A stretch of DNA of 64,000 nt from the NCBI GenBank assembly GCA_033557465.1, contig CM066031.1, forward strand, positions 173,755,043 to 173,819,042, in the 5' to 3' direction. Each line of letters begins with the position of its first letter. Within the stretch, counting starts at the first letter, position 1. Under the pieces are notes generated by a model. The model made no database searches. It worked only from the letters and a program-made list of their open reading frames with translations, and was not told the origin of the DNA. Below are positions 1 through 11,228 of this stretch, piece after piece. The translations under genes were made by a program, and so were the position numbers. The DNA comes from Ichthyophis bannanicus (Eukaryota > Chordata > Amphibia > Gymnophiona > Ichthyophiidae).

Positions 1-362
1 ACTCTCTAGTTTCCTAAGTCTTCGTAGAGAGTTACGCAGATCTGCTGTGAACCAGATAGCAGTATGTGATATTTTATTGGATTGTATGGGTTGAGTTAGG
101 AGTGCAGCTTTGCTTAATGTGGAGTTCCAATTGTGTATAATGTCAGTTAATACAGGGGTTGTATGGTTAAGATTAGGTAGAGTTTCATCAAGGGAGGCTT
201 CTTTATTGAATGGTCTGAAGCGGCGAGCAGGTGGTGCTGTCATGGTGGATGAAGATTTAGGGTTTGGGAGGGTAGATGGTATCTGGAATAATATAGCCAT
301 GTGGTCTGACCAAGGAATTGGAAGAACTTGTGGAGGGGGAATGTTGTTGGTTTCTAGTGAAT
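1..362 (-). mobile_element. L2-like LINE fragment (end of endonuclease and linker)
   Basis: Read on the minus strand this encodes the end of the endonuclease domain (IPWSDH, matching VPWSDH in the intact copy at 33314-36388) followed by FRPFNKEASL and WFTADLRNSLRRLRKLES-like linker sequence. These line up with FKPFNRDLI and WYTADLRASLTQLRKLE of the intact copy. It continues past the left edge of the window. It is the 3' half of an element whose 5' half lies at about 3655-4410; an RTE-like LINE inserted between them. About 80 codons of the endonuclease domain are missing at the junction, so the insertion came with a deletion or was followed by one. No frame is open throughout. Confidence 0.75.
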
Positions 363-3300
363 GTTGTTGTTGTTAAGTGCCGTTGAGTCGGAGTCAACTC
401 ATGGCGACCCTCTGGATAGCTATCCTAAATTGTGTTCGGTCTTGAGTCAGGCGGCTCATTGTTGAAAGACTGGTACCCGTAGCTGCTGTTATTGTCTCGA
501 TCCATCTCATTGCTGGCCTTCCTCTTTTGTGTTGACCTTCTATCTTGCCAAGCATGATGTCTTTCTCTAATGATCTCTCTCTTCGCATGATGTGTCCAAA
601 GTATGAAAGGTGAAGTCTTGTCATCTGAGCTTCTAAAGAAAGCTTAGGTTTGATCTCCTCTAGTACCGACTGGTTTCTTCTTCGGGCAGTCCATGGTATA
701 CAGAGTATTCGCCGCCAGCACCATAATTCAAAGGCATCAATTTTCTTCCTGTCTATCTTTTTCACTGTCCAGCTTTTACATCCATATGATGTTATTGAAA
801 ATACCATGGCTTGAACAAGTCAAATCTGTGTAAGGAGAGAGACATCTCTGCTCTTGAGAATCTTATCTAGGTCTTTCATAGCCATTCTGCCAAGAGCAAT
901 GCATCGTCTGATTTCTTGACTGCTTGTTGCTTCTTTATTGATAGTTGATCCAAGTAGGTTAAAGTTGTCCACTATTTCAATTTCTTCTCCTTCAACAATG
1001 AACCTGTTGATTATTCCAGTTGTCATGATCTTTGTCTTCTTTACATTAAGGTGCAGGCCCATTTTGAGACTATGTTCTTTGATTGTGAGAAGCAAATGTT
1101 TCAGATCATCTTCACTTTCAGCCAGGAATGTGGTATCATCAGCATAGCGAAGGTTGTTGATGAGTCTTCCACCAATCTTCACACCTCTCTTGTCTTCATA
1201 CAATCCTACTTCTCTGATGATTTGTTCTGCATATAAATTAAACAGGTAGGGGGAAAGTATACAGCCTTGTCTTACACCTTTGCTTATTTTAAACCATTCT
1301 GTTTCTCCTTGTTCCGTTCGAACTGTTGCTTCTTGATCAATGTAGATTGTGTAAAAGTACGATCAGGTGTTCTGGTATACCCATGCTTCTTAATGTGGCC
1401 CAGAGTTTCTCATGGTCTACACAGTCAAAAGCCTTGCTATAGTTGATAAAGCACAAATAGATATCCTTTTGGTATTCTTTAGTCTTTTCAAGGATCTATC
1501 TCACATCCGCAATGATGTCTCTCGTTCCTCGCCCTTTCCTGAACCCTGCTTGCACTTCAGGTAGTTCTTGTTCCAGGTATGGTTGTAGTCTCTTTAGAAT
1601 AATCTTCAGTAGAAACTTGCTGGCATGTGGGATCAGAGAAATTGTGCGATAATTTCCACAGTCAGTTGGATCACCTTTCTTTAGTATTGGTATAAACACA
1701 GATCTTTTCCAGTCAGTTGGCCATGATGTTGTCTTCCATATTTCTTGGCGGAGCCTTGTAAGTACGGTAACAGCTGCATCAGATTGCTGTAATACTTCTA
1801 TGGGAATGCTATCAATGCCTAGTGCTTTGTTTTTTGATAAGGCTTTCAATGCTGCTTCAACTTCTTCTTTCATCACCAATGGTTCCTGATCATAAGGTAT
1901 AGGTTGAAACGGTTGTTGGTCCACTTGATCTTTATCATATAAAAACTCTGTATATTCCTTCCACCTTTTCTTGATCTTCTCAACATCATTCAACATAGAA
2001 CCTTGAGCATCTTGTAACATTCCAGTTTGAGGCTGGAACCTTTTCTTTAACTCTCATAGCTTTAGGAAAGCCGATCTTGTTCTTCCTCTAATAGTTTCTG
2101 CTTCTATTTCCTTGCATGTGTCGTTGTAGTACTTTTCCTTGTCCTGTCTTGCTGCACGTTGGAAATCTCTGTTGTTCTGTTATTGTCTTTCTTTCTCCTC
2201 TGGCTTTAGCTTCTCTGCATTTCTGGGCAATTTTCAGAGTATCTTCCGTCATCCATTTTGGCCGTTTTTGCTTTTTCACCTTTTGTAGAGACTTCTTGCT
2301 TTCTTCCAACACAACCTTCTTGATGTCATTCCAGAACTCTTCTGGAGCTCTGTCATTTGTATCTAAAGCAGCAATTCAATTTTGCAGGCAGTCTTTAAAT
2401 TCCAGTGGTATATTCTCAAGGTCATATTTTGCTGCATTCATGAGTGGTTTGCTCTTTTTCAACTTTAGCTTGAGTTTGCATACTAGTAGTTGATGATCTG
2501 TACCACAGTCAGCTCCAGGTTTTGTCTTTGTTGATGTTATAGAACCTTTCCATCGTTGACTTCCACAGATGTAGTCAATTTGATTTTTATACAATCCATT
2601 GGGTGAAGTCCATGTGTACAGTTGCCGCTTGTGTTGCTGGAAGGTGGTGTTTGAGATGAATAGGTCGTTGGTCTTGCAGAATTCTATCAGTCTTTCTCCA
2701 GCTTCATTTCTGTTGCCAAGTCCATATTTTCCAACTATTTTGCCTTCTTCTTTGTTGCCAACCTTTACTTTCCAGTCACCCATGACTTTCACAATATCCT
2801 GTTTGCATGTTCTGTCAATTTCAGCTTGTACTTGTTCATAGAACTCTTCAAATTCATTCTCTTCTGCAGCTGTTGTTGGGGCATATACTTGAATTATAGT
2901 TGTGTTGATAGGCATTCCTCGTAGACGAATAGAGATTAAGCGTTCGCTGACTGCATTGTATTTCATTAAAGTTCTTTCAAGTTTCTTCTTTATTATAAAC
3001 GCAACACCATTTCTTCTTTGTCTTTCATTTCCAGCATAGTAGACCATGTGATCATCTGATGCAAAGTGCATGATGCCAGTCCATTTCAGTTCGTTACACC
3101 CAACAGATCAAGCTGTACACGTTCCATTTCATTCTTGACCACCTCCAACTTCCCTTGGTTCATGCTTCGTACGTTCCATGTTCCAATGCGTAAGACATCT
3201 TTACAGCTTCTGACTCTCATTTCATGCACAACTACATCAGCAGTCAGACATCCCGAGGGCTTTGATCCAACCACATCATAAATGCTGGCTTTACTCTGAA

Positions 3301-3640
3301 AAGTCTTCAGCTCTTCCCCAGTAGCTAGTTGAGTGCCTTCTGACCTGGGGGTCTCATCTTCCAGCACTATAACACAATTTCTTTTGTTGTAACTATCCAT
3401 TGGGTTTTCATGGCAAGATACAGAAGTAGATTGCCGGGCCTTTCTTCCGCGCAGTTTAAGTTTGGTGTTGTTGCCGTTGTCACAGAAATGTGATCCTCCG
3501 CTGTCAACACTATCCCATTCTGCTGCTGCAGAAATGGGTGGTTTGTCTTGGTCTGGCACCTCAGCTGAGACCTGTCCATCTTGGGAGACCCTGCCAGTAG
3601 TTAAACTACTGATAGTTTAGCTCTCAGCATCACTGATGCA
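363..3640 (-). mobile_element. RTE/BovB-like LINE, nearly full length, dead
   Basis: A roughly 3.3-kb non-LTR retrotransposon reads on the minus strand. In order it shows an apurinic-type endonuclease (starts with IGTWNVRSMNQGK near 3200), a reverse transcriptase with YADD near 1135, and the RTE/BovB-type C-terminus (SYGCKSWTVKK, AFELWCWRRIL, YFGHIMRRE, GKIEGQHKRGRP). Length and domain order match the RTE clade. The 3' end near 363-415 carries GTTGTTGTTAAGTGCCG followed by GAGTCGGAGTCAACTCATGG, which I recall as typical of vertebrate RTE 3' ends. The frame is broken by several stops and shifts. It is inserted into an L2-like LINE (1-362 and about 3655-4410). The upper boundary is approximate. 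Confidence 0.85.
394..3559 (-). pseudogene. RTE endonuclease-reverse transcriptase, frame-broken
   Basis: Remnant of the single protein that would nick target DNA and copy the element RNA onto it. Open segments run 3559-3086 (N-terminal leader and start of the endonuclease), 3071-2376 (rest of the endonuclease), 2312-2088 (linker), 2020-1496 (finger and palm: DSIPIEVLQ, NYRTISLIPHASKF, QAGFRKGRGTRD), 1203-820 (LRYADDTTFLAE, the catalytic palm motif) and 807-394 (C-terminal domain). Two things are visibly wrong. The stretch between 1496 and 1203 is out of frame. The endonuclease motif GDxN reads GDWKVKVG, so the conserved asparagine is lysine. RT catalytic aspartates survive. No promoter can be assigned. 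Confidence 0.85.
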
Positions 3641-3649
3641 CACAAGCCC

Positions 3650-4276
3650 TCACAGCACGACAAGCTGCAAACCAAGTGAGTGAGAGGCTAGGGAGAGGTC
3701 ATCAGCATAAGGGGCATGGTAGAAGAGCGCTGTTGCTAGACGTTTATTTGCAATCGTGATGGTATCGAGGTTGTTGTAGTTCTGTGAAGATAGGCATTGG
3801 AACTGTAGTGCACATCTGGCCAAGATGAAAATACCGCCCCCTCTTCTACCCACTCTTGGACAGTTAAAGATATTGTAGTTAGGGAGCTTGAGTTGGTTTG
3901 TAAGCATAGTGTCAGTAACAGTGAGCCACGATTCAGTAATAAAGAGACTGTCTAGATTATGATTCTCAGCATAGTCTCCAATAATCAGCCATTTGTTCCG
4001 TATAGATCTTGCATTTATGAGCATGCAAGATAGATATTTATTTTCAGGAGACTTCCCTGTGGGAGATTTTATTGGAGGCTGGCACGTAATGTGAATGAGA
4101 TGTTGATATCTTAGCGAGTGAGGCGATGTTATTGTGGAGAATCTATCATCATGCCTATTACGGCCATATCCATGTATTGTGGGAATTAGACCTTGTTGGT
4201 GATAGTATACAGCACTAGGTATGGTGGAATGTGCCAGGCAATATAGGAACAAGAAGAATGAAATTAAGTCTGGCAT
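3650..4276 (-). pseudogene. L2-like LINE ORF, N-terminus and endonuclease start
   Basis: This 208-codon frame contains a hydrophobic start (MPDLISFFLFLYCLAHS), then LSCMLINARSIRNKW, FITESWL and RRGGGIFIL. These correspond in order to CALINARSIRKKW, VTETWL and KRGGGVLII in the intact copy at 33314-36388, so it is the N-terminus of the same type of EN-RT protein. The catalytic Asn (NARS) and Glu (TESW) are present. Similarity ends near residue 195 (HAPYADDLSLAS), where the RTE insertion interrupts it; the last residues are read-through. The 5' untranslated part probably runs to about 4410, where CR1 begins. Confidence 0.75.
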
Positions 4277-4469
4277 TGTTATATTGTGCAGAGAGCACTG
4301 GGTGCACTGGGGTTAATAGTGCTGCTCTGAGTCAGACAGTGTGTGGTATAGAGAGAGGGGGATGAATGTCTTGTTTAGAGAGCCTTAGATAGAGAGGATA
4401 TGTTAAAGTGCAGGAATAGGAGAGTTACCTTAGTCTATGTACTAGCAATCCAGTGGCAGGAAAGCAGAG

Positions 4470-4607
4470 ATGAAACTAAGGGAGTATCATCCTCCTTTCT
4501 GGGGAAAGGAGGGGCTCTTCCGAAGGGATGGGCTTCACCTTAACTGGGATGGAACCAGGCTGCTGGCATTAACCTTTAAAAAGGAGATAGAGCAGCTTTT
4601 AAACTAG
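4470..4607 (+). pseudogene. CR1 ORF1 C-terminal tail (SGNH esterase-like)
   Basis: Forty-five codons end at TAG 4605-4607, just before ORF2. The tail includes FRRDGLHLNWDGTRLLA. A DG-x-HL-x-x-x-G stretch near the C-terminus is block V of SGNH/GDSL hydrolases and holds the catalytic Asp and His; such an esterase domain is known in ORF1 of many CR1 and related LINEs. The N-terminal blocks with the catalytic serine are absent because the copy is truncated upstream, so nothing functional is encoded. The ATG at 4470 is simply the first in frame, not a real start. Confidence 0.6.
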
Positions 4608-4636
4608 ATATTAGGGGAAAGCCGACAGTCGCCCAA

Positions 4637-7596
4637 GTGCGCATGGTTCAGAAGAATGTATCTTTGAAGGATACTACCAAAAGCAGAGAGGTTCCACAAA
4701 AGAGTAAAGTAGCCAAAATGCCCTCAAGTATGGAGCAGACAGAGCTTAAAGATCCCAAATTACCCATGTCTAACAATAGCCAAATTAATATGAATAAAAT
4801 ACATTCTCTAAAATGCTTGTATGCAAATGCTAGAAGTCTAAAAAAATAAGATGGGAGAGTTAGAATATATAGCACTAAATGAAAGGTTAGATATGATTGG
4901 AATATCAGAGACATGGTGGAAGGAGGACAACCAGTGGGACACTGTGACACCTGGGTACAAACTATATTGTAATGATAGAGCTGATCAAATTGGTGGAGGG
5001 GTTGCTCTCTATGTTAGAGAGGGCATTGAGTCAGAAAGGATTAAAGTTTTGCAGGAAACAAAATCTGCTGTAGAATCTATATGGATTGAAATTCCATGTA
5101 AAAGGGGGAAGGCAATGGCAGTGAGGGTGCACTATCGAGCGCCTGGCCAGAATGACCAAATGGATGATGAAATGCTCAAAGAAATCAAGGAAGCTAACAA
5201 AAGTTACAGCACAGTAATAATAATGGGTGATTTCAACTACCCCGGTATCGACTGGGTCAGTGTCACGTCAGGACATCCTAGGGAGATAAAGTTCCTAGAT
5301 GAAATAAATGACTGCTTCTTGGAGAAGCTGGTTCATGAACCAACCAGAGGGGAAGCCATATTAGACCTAATCCTTAGTGGAACACCAGATCTAGTGCAAG
5401 AGATAAGGTTGCTGAGGCCACTTGGCAATAGTGATCATAGCATGATTGCCTTTGATTTAATTAGTGGAGGAGGGATAGTAAGGAAATCCACAGTACTACC
5501 TTTTAACTTTTGAAAGGGAGACTATGATAAAATGAGGAAAACAGTTAAGAAAAAACTAAAAGGAGCAGTTGCAAAGGTTAAAGACGTACATCAGGCTTGG
5601 CTGTTACTGAAAAATACTATCTTGGAAGTCCACACTAGCTGTATTCCATGCTTTAAGAAAAGTGGAAGGAAGTCCAAAAAACTGCCAGCATGGTTTAAAG
5701 GTGAGGTCATAGAGGCTGTTGTTGCCAAAAAAGCATCTTTCAGGAAATGGAAAAAAGAGCCAAACGGCGAAACCTGGAAACAGCACAAGCACTGGCAAGT
5801 CAAATGCAAATCATTGATAAGGCAGGCAAAGGGAGAATTTGAGAAGAAGCTTGCTGCGGAAGCAAAAATGCGAAGTAAAGACCTTTTCAAGTACATTCGT
5901 AGCAAAAAACCTGTGAGAGAGTCAGCTGGTCCATTAGATGATAAAGGGGTTAAAGGAGCACTAAGAGGCGACAAGGTGATAGCGGAGAGACTGAATTAAT
6001 TATTTGCTTCAGTCTTTACTGAGGAAGATGTAGGGATGTTACCCATGACTGAAGTGGTATTTAAAGGTGCGGAAGAATTGAAGGAAATATCGATACATCG
6101 GGAAGATGTATTACAACTATTAGATAAGCTGAAGAGTAGCAAATCACCTGGGCCGGAGGGTATACATCCAAGGGTGTTGAAAGATCTGAAATACGAGATT
6201 GCAGACCTGCTATTAGTAATCTGTGAACTATCATTAAAATCATCTCTAATACCTGAAGATTGGAGGATCGCCAATGTAACACCAATTTTTAAAAAGGGTT
6301 CCTGGGGTGAACCGGGAAACTACAGACCGGTGAGCCTGACATCAGTACCGGGAAAAATGGTAGAAACCATCTTAAAGAATAAAATTACTCAGCATGTAGA
6401 TAGTCATGACCTAATGGGAGACAGCCAATATGGCTTTAGACAGGGAAGATCTTGTCTTACTAATCTGCTATGTTTTTTTGAAGGAGTGAATAATCAGGTG
6501 GACAAAGGTGAGTCGGTTGATATTCTGTATCTGGACTTTCAGAAAGCCTTTGACAAGGTCCCTCATGAGAGACTTTTGGCAAAACTAAAGAGTCATGGGC
6601 TAGGAGGCAGTGTACTATTGTGGATCAGGAAGGGTGAAGCAGAGGGTAGGGCTAAATGGCCAATTTTCCCAATGGAGAAAGGTGAATAGTGGTGTACCCC
6701 AGGGATCTGTGCTGGGTCCACTGCTTTTTGACATATTCATAAATGACCTGGAAAGTGGAATAACGAGTGAGGTTATCAAATTTGCAGATGACACAAAACT
6801 ATTTAAAGTTGTTAAAACCCAAGAGGATTGTGGAAAATTGCAAGAAGATCTTGATAAATTGGAAGACTGGACATCAAAATGGCAGATGAAATTTAATGTG
6901 GACAAGTGCAAGGTTATGTACCTAGGGAAGAACAACCCAAACTATGGTTACATGATGCAAGGTTCCACATTAGGAACCACCACCCAGGAAAAAGATTTAG
7001 GCGTCATTGTGGATACCATGTTAAAACCCTCGGCCCAGTGTGCAGCAGTGGCCAAGAGAGTAAATAGAATGCTAGGAATGATAACGAAAGGAATGGAAAA
7101 TAAAACAAAATATATTATAATGCCTCTATATCGTTCCATGGTGAGACCGCACCTTGAATATTGTGTGCAATTCTGGTCGCCGTATCTTAAAAAGGATATA
7201 GCGATTTTAGACAAGGTTCAGAGAAGAGTCACCAAAGTGGTAAAGGGGATGGAAGGATACTCCTATGAAGAAAGGCTAAAAAGGTTAGGGCTCTTTAACC
7301 TGGAAAAGAGACGGCTGAGGGGAGATATTATAGAAGTCTATAAATTAATGAACGGAGTGGTACGGGTAAACGTAGATCGATTCTTTACCTTATCAGAATA
7401 TAGAAAGACATGGGGACATGCAATGAAGCTACAGGGTAAACTATTTAAGAATAATAAAAGAAAATATTTTTTCACTCAACGTGTAATCAAACTCTGGAAT
7501 TTGTTACCTGAGGATGTAGTAAAGGCTGTTAGTGTAGCTGGGTTTAAAAAAGGTTTGGACAAGTTCCTGGAGGAAAGGTCCAGAAACCATTATTAA
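4637..7596 (+). pseudogene. CR1 ORF2 (endonuclease-RT), copy 1
   Basis: Endonuclease motifs run CLYANARSLK, GISETWW, IIMGDFNYPGIDW and GNSDHSM; RT motifs run PGNYRPVSLTSVPGK, YLDFQKAFDKVPH, SGVPQGSVLGPLLF and IKFADDTKLF; then the CR1-type C-terminus (MVRPHLEYCVQFWSPYLKKD, RRLRGDIIEVYKLMNG). All catalytic residues seen are intact, including FADD. It is inactivated by an extra base near 4845, TGA at 5511 (CGA in copy 2), TAA at 5997 (GAA in copy 2), and an 11-bp net loss near 6630 that shifts the frame; the last segment is open from 6610 to 7596. Only the damaged positions differ meaningfully from copy 2. Confidence 0.9.
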
Positions 7597-7762
7597 GAAG
7601 GGACCCGGGATATCAATGCTTGAACCAATACAAGCATTGTGGAACCTGTGTCCCTTGGGGAAACTGCTAGGTACATAAGACCTAGATTGGCCACTGTTGG
7701 AAACAGAATACTGGGCTTGATGGACCTTGGTCTGACCCAGTATGGCATATCTTATGTTCTTA

Positions 7763-9060
7763 ATGGCATGTCAATCTTAGCATAATGTACTGTGCAATGG
7801 GTTGCAATAAGTAATGTCGAGCAATGTACAAATTAATCTCAATTGTAGACATGCATTAGAGGAAGAGTTACATGAAAAGACCTTTGCAGATAGTATATAA
7901 ATCTGGAAGGAAAGTTACTGTAGAGGAGGACTGACTCTACTAGGCCCCAAATGCAAATTGGATATAATCAGTGAGGTAGAAGAAACAGCTGCAGACAAAC
8001 AAATTTATACACCTATGACTTATCCAGGATATGCAGACTTGGAGCTATCAGATTCAGAAACAGATAGCGGATCGTGGTCGGTGATATCAATTGGAATAGA
8101 ACCAAAAACAGCTATACATGAAACAGGATTATAAAAATCTAGCCTGCTATAAGCCTAGAAAATACAGGTCTGAATTGCATTTAAAACTATCCCTTTAAAA
8201 AGTATTTCTGTTTTTTGCTAGGACATTGAATTTAGCAACTGGAACTTGTGGCATTAGCAAACAGAGTTTGTGTAACAATAGATATTAGGTCAGATTGAAG
8301 TTCCTTAATTAAATAGAACAGAGGGTGAAGTTGCTCATCCTGCAAGCGGATAGGCTAAAACAGTTACTGGGTCAGGTTGTGCTGCTCTTGTGAAACTGGC
8401 TGTAATTCAATTAGTAAATATAACGGATATAGTTTGCTTAACTAATAGAACATCAGCATAATACAATAAGTAACTAATTAGCTTCTACTGAAATAAAATG
8501 AAATCACAGCGACACCTACTGAATTTAGTGAATATAGTCATGAGACATAACTTCTGCTTTTTATTAATAATGTTGTCTATGTTAGCAAAAATAATGTACA
8601 CGTGGAATTTGGAAAGTACAAGATGTAATTAAAGATTAACTGAATCAGCTGATATCTCCCAATAAAAGCCAGAGCCCTATCGGACCATCTTTGAAGAGGT
8701 GAGATGGATATGTCAAATTAGACTCCATGCGTCTCTTCCCTATAGAGCTCAATAGAGATTGATTAATTAATTAATTAATTGTGTCGTGTCTTTTCTTCCT
8801 GTTGAATGGTATAAGGGATATAAAGAATCCAGGTATTGTGTGTGAGGGATTCCAGACCCCAGCAGGGTGAGAGTCAACAGTTATTACATTATATAAAAGG
8901 TGGCGGGCTGCAAATGCGAGGGAGAATGCTAGACAGGTATTTGTAGCGTGCTAGACGGGTATTTGTAAGCAACTTACAGTCTGATAGCTTGGTTCAAGGT
9001 GGTAGGTTATCTGATTTTATGTGGCGGAATAGGTTATTCACGAGATCTTGTTTTGACCCC
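7763..9060. other. AT-rich intergenic DNA, possible degraded LTR element
   Basis: No coding frame of note. 7861-8135 can be read as a short acidic frame (DLELSDSETDSGSWS) that I cannot assign. Further on, CCCAATAAAAGCCAGAGCCC (8658-8677) looks like a polyadenylation signal within an LTR-like R region, and GTCAACAGTTATTACA near 8873-8888 could be an LTR end followed by a degraded primer site (GGTGGCGGGCTGC). I found no second LTR and no clear target duplication. There is an ATTA microsatellite at 8761-8780 and a short tandem duplication (GCTAGACRGGTATTTGTA) at 8930-8970. Confidence 0.3.
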
Positions 9061-9111
9061 GTCTAAGGGCCACACCAAAGGGCCCTCTGACGAGGTCCTC
9101 AGGCGCGGGCA
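9061..9111. repeat. GC-rich motif shared with the L2-like 5' region
   Basis: CTAAGGGCCACACCAAAGGG and the following 30 bases recur, nearly identical, at 37058-37106, next to the 102-bp monomers upstream of the intact L2-like LINE. This suggests a detached piece of that element's 5' region or a separate shared repeat. Confidence 0.6.
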
Positions 9112-9112
9112 C

Positions 9113-9395
9113 GCCCGATGCTGTGTGTGTGCCTGATGCTGTGTGTCATGGAAGGTGTTGAGGATGTGTGGGTGTGTGTGTGAGTGTGTGATGAGGAGTA
9201 ACAGAGAGGTACTGTACATGCATGTGTTTCTGTCATGGGGGTGTTGAGGTGTGTGTGCATGTATCATGGTTGGTGCTAGGGATGTGTGCATTTGTGTGTG
9301 TCATGGGGTGTCATAGAGTGCATACGTGTGTGTGTCATGGGGGTGTTGGAAGGTGCTGGGAAATACATGCATGTATGTGTGTGCATGACATGGGA
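9113..9395. repeat. GT-rich degenerate minisatellite
   Basis: Irregular tandem repeats built around GTGTGTGTCATGGGGGTGTT with interspersed GCATG. Open frames over it are low-complexity and not genes. Confidence 0.8.
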
Positions 9396-10599
9396 GTTTC
9401 CTATACTTACCCTTCAATACCCTCCCTCCTGCACTCTTTCCTTCCCTTCACCCAGCCATACACCCTCCTCCTCTCCTCCTTACAAACCTTTACTCTATCC
9501 CTTCCCTTCCCTGCCTTCTACTCCCTCACTTGCATGCTTGCATGTCTCAGTCCCTCCTCTAACTCCATTTCTCCCCAATGTTCCACCCCTCTTCTCCATC
9601 CCTCCTCTCTTGCCCCACCCATTCCCTTATACTTTTTCCTGGCTTCTTTTTCTAACTCCACCCCTTTTCTCCAAGCTCTGTCCCCTTATCACCATGCAGG
9701 CAGACAAGTCGCGGACCCCCTCTTCAGGCTGGTGATTTTGCCACACAGTCCTGATATTCTTGCCAGCAGAATCAGGACTCCCTCTGACTCTTCATCCTGA
9801 TGCTTTGGTGGACAAGAGAGAGAGGCAGGAGGGAGGGTACTGAAGGGTAAGCATGCACAAACAAATAGATATGTATAGACAAACAAAACGTTTCTCAGGT
9901 GGTTGGAACTTCCCCAATAGGCACTATTGTTTATTGCAAAACCCTCCAATAGATGTTCAAGTGAGGGTCCCCCCTACCAATACCAAAGATATATTTTTAA
10001 AAAAAATAGTGAGTTCCCCACTTCTAACCTAAAAAATTGTGTAGAAAAATACCATCCTCGCATATCTTTCCACCTCCAGTTTCAATTACCCAGAAGTGTC
10101 CAGGGAATCCAGTGAGAGAAGACGAGACTGGTATCTGTGTATGAGCTGTACTGGCACTTACTATTCATTTCTTTCTCACACTCTTCCACTGATTAGTCCT
10201 TTCATTGTCAATGAAGGGACCAATCCACATTCAGAACTTCCCAGTCTGTATAACAAAATGTCACCATGGCAGAAGGCACCATGTCAGAAGGCACCATTGT
10301 GAAAATATGAAAAGGAATGCAACCAATGGAGAATGACCACGGTTGGGACTCTTGGAGGTTCTGAGATTTTATTAAAGACCCAATTCAAATGAGTTTCAGT
10401 AAGTCATGCCTGCATCAGGGGTCTATAACATCAACAAATAGAAACTATAATACATAAAAACATGTGAAATCACAACATAAAAATATCATATAACAAACAT
10501 ATAATATTAAAAAAATTATAATACAAAATTATAAAATTATATATAAATATTTCATGTGTTTTTAGGTATTATATTTTCTAATTGTTGATGTTGTAGACC
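9396..10599. other. CT-rich tract then unassigned DNA before the ERV
   Basis: 9400-9680 is strongly pyrimidine-rich (CCCTCC, CTTCC). 9690-10330 shows no recognised motif. 10340-10440 contains a phrase like CTGCATCAGGGGTCTATAAC preceded on the minus strand by TCTTTAATAAAA, which resembles 3' ends of vertebrate retroposons, but I cannot name it. 10440-10590 is AT-rich, low complexity. Confidence 0.4.
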
Positions 10600-11226
10600 T
10601 GTAATAGGGATTAAAAAGATATGTTAGAATCAGCAAAGAATATTGAACTTTTGAACCATCCTGTATGTGAGGAATCATGCTGAGCCAGCTGTGCCAGAAT
10701 TTTTTACTAGCCCGGATACCAAAGGTGTAGGGAATGACTGACCAGAATTGTTTACTAGCCTGAAGATCAAAGGCTGGAGAATGACTGACCAGAAATTACT
10801 GTTTACTAGTCTGGAGATCAAAGGTGTATGGTGGGAAGAACGTTTGTAGGGGAAACCTCATATGAGGAGTCATGCTGACCAGCTGTGACACATTTATTAA
10901 CAGCCTATAAAAACAGCTAGAAAACACAGGACAAGTAGAGAGCTGATATCCACCTAGCCAGCATGAGGGGTCTCCCAAACCTTTTCCAGTCTTCGCTGTG
11001 GCTCTCCCAGCTGATGATAAAGGGTCTGCGATGATGTCAGAGTTCGGTAATGCATTGATGAATGTTATGTCATTGTTCTATTTTTATATCAACTGTTTTA
11101 TTGTCATTGTCATGTCACTAGCTTATTGTTATGTTACCTAGCTAATTGTCATATTAAATAGCTTATTAAATATTGTACACGTGTGGTTGTTTGCTCTTAA
11201 CTTAATATCTTAATGAACCTATTACA
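10600..11226 (+). repeat. ERV 5' LTR
   Basis: Begins TGTAATAGGGATTAAAAAG and ends ...CCTATTACA, so TG...CA. A TATA box (TATAAAAA) lies at 10906-10913 and a possible poly(A) hexamer variant (GATAAA) at 11016-11021, giving plausible U3, R and U5. U3 holds about 2.5 degenerate tandem copies of a 65-70-bp unit (10690-10830, with TTTACTAG and GACCAGAA repeated). The first 108 bases recur at 47986-48094 and the last 38 at about 53487-53524. Confidence 0.8.
10906..10913 (+). promoter_or_regulatory. TATA box of the ERV LTR
   Basis: TATAAAAA sits 307 bp into the LTR, before the predicted R region, as expected of a retroviral U3 promoter. Activity today is not inferable. Confidence 0.5.
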
Positions 11227-11228
11227 AA

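Larger units (their letters stand above)
4412..7762 (+). mobile_element. CR1 LINE copy 1
   Basis: A CR1-clade non-LTR retrotransposon, 5' truncated, holding the last 45 codons of ORF1, a broken ORF2 (about 4637-7596) and a complete 3' end. The 3' end carries GATGGACCTTGGTCTGACCC and closes with TTATGTTCTTA, the short-repeat end expected of CR1-like elements. It is closely similar, base for base, to copy 2 at 26057-29872 from about 4585 onward and extends further 5' than that copy. The left boundary against the L2-like LINE is approximate. Confidence 0.9.

Noticed and set aside
9222..9800. 192-codon frame
   Set aside because: Lies on a GT minisatellite followed by a CT-rich tract; composition explains the absence of stops.
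10600..11226. Solo LTR unrelated to the retroviral genes at 37.9-41.6 kb
   Set aside because: A primer site follows directly, LTR pieces recur at 47986 and 53487, and the AGACC flanks match at the two outer ends, which a solo LTR would not explain.
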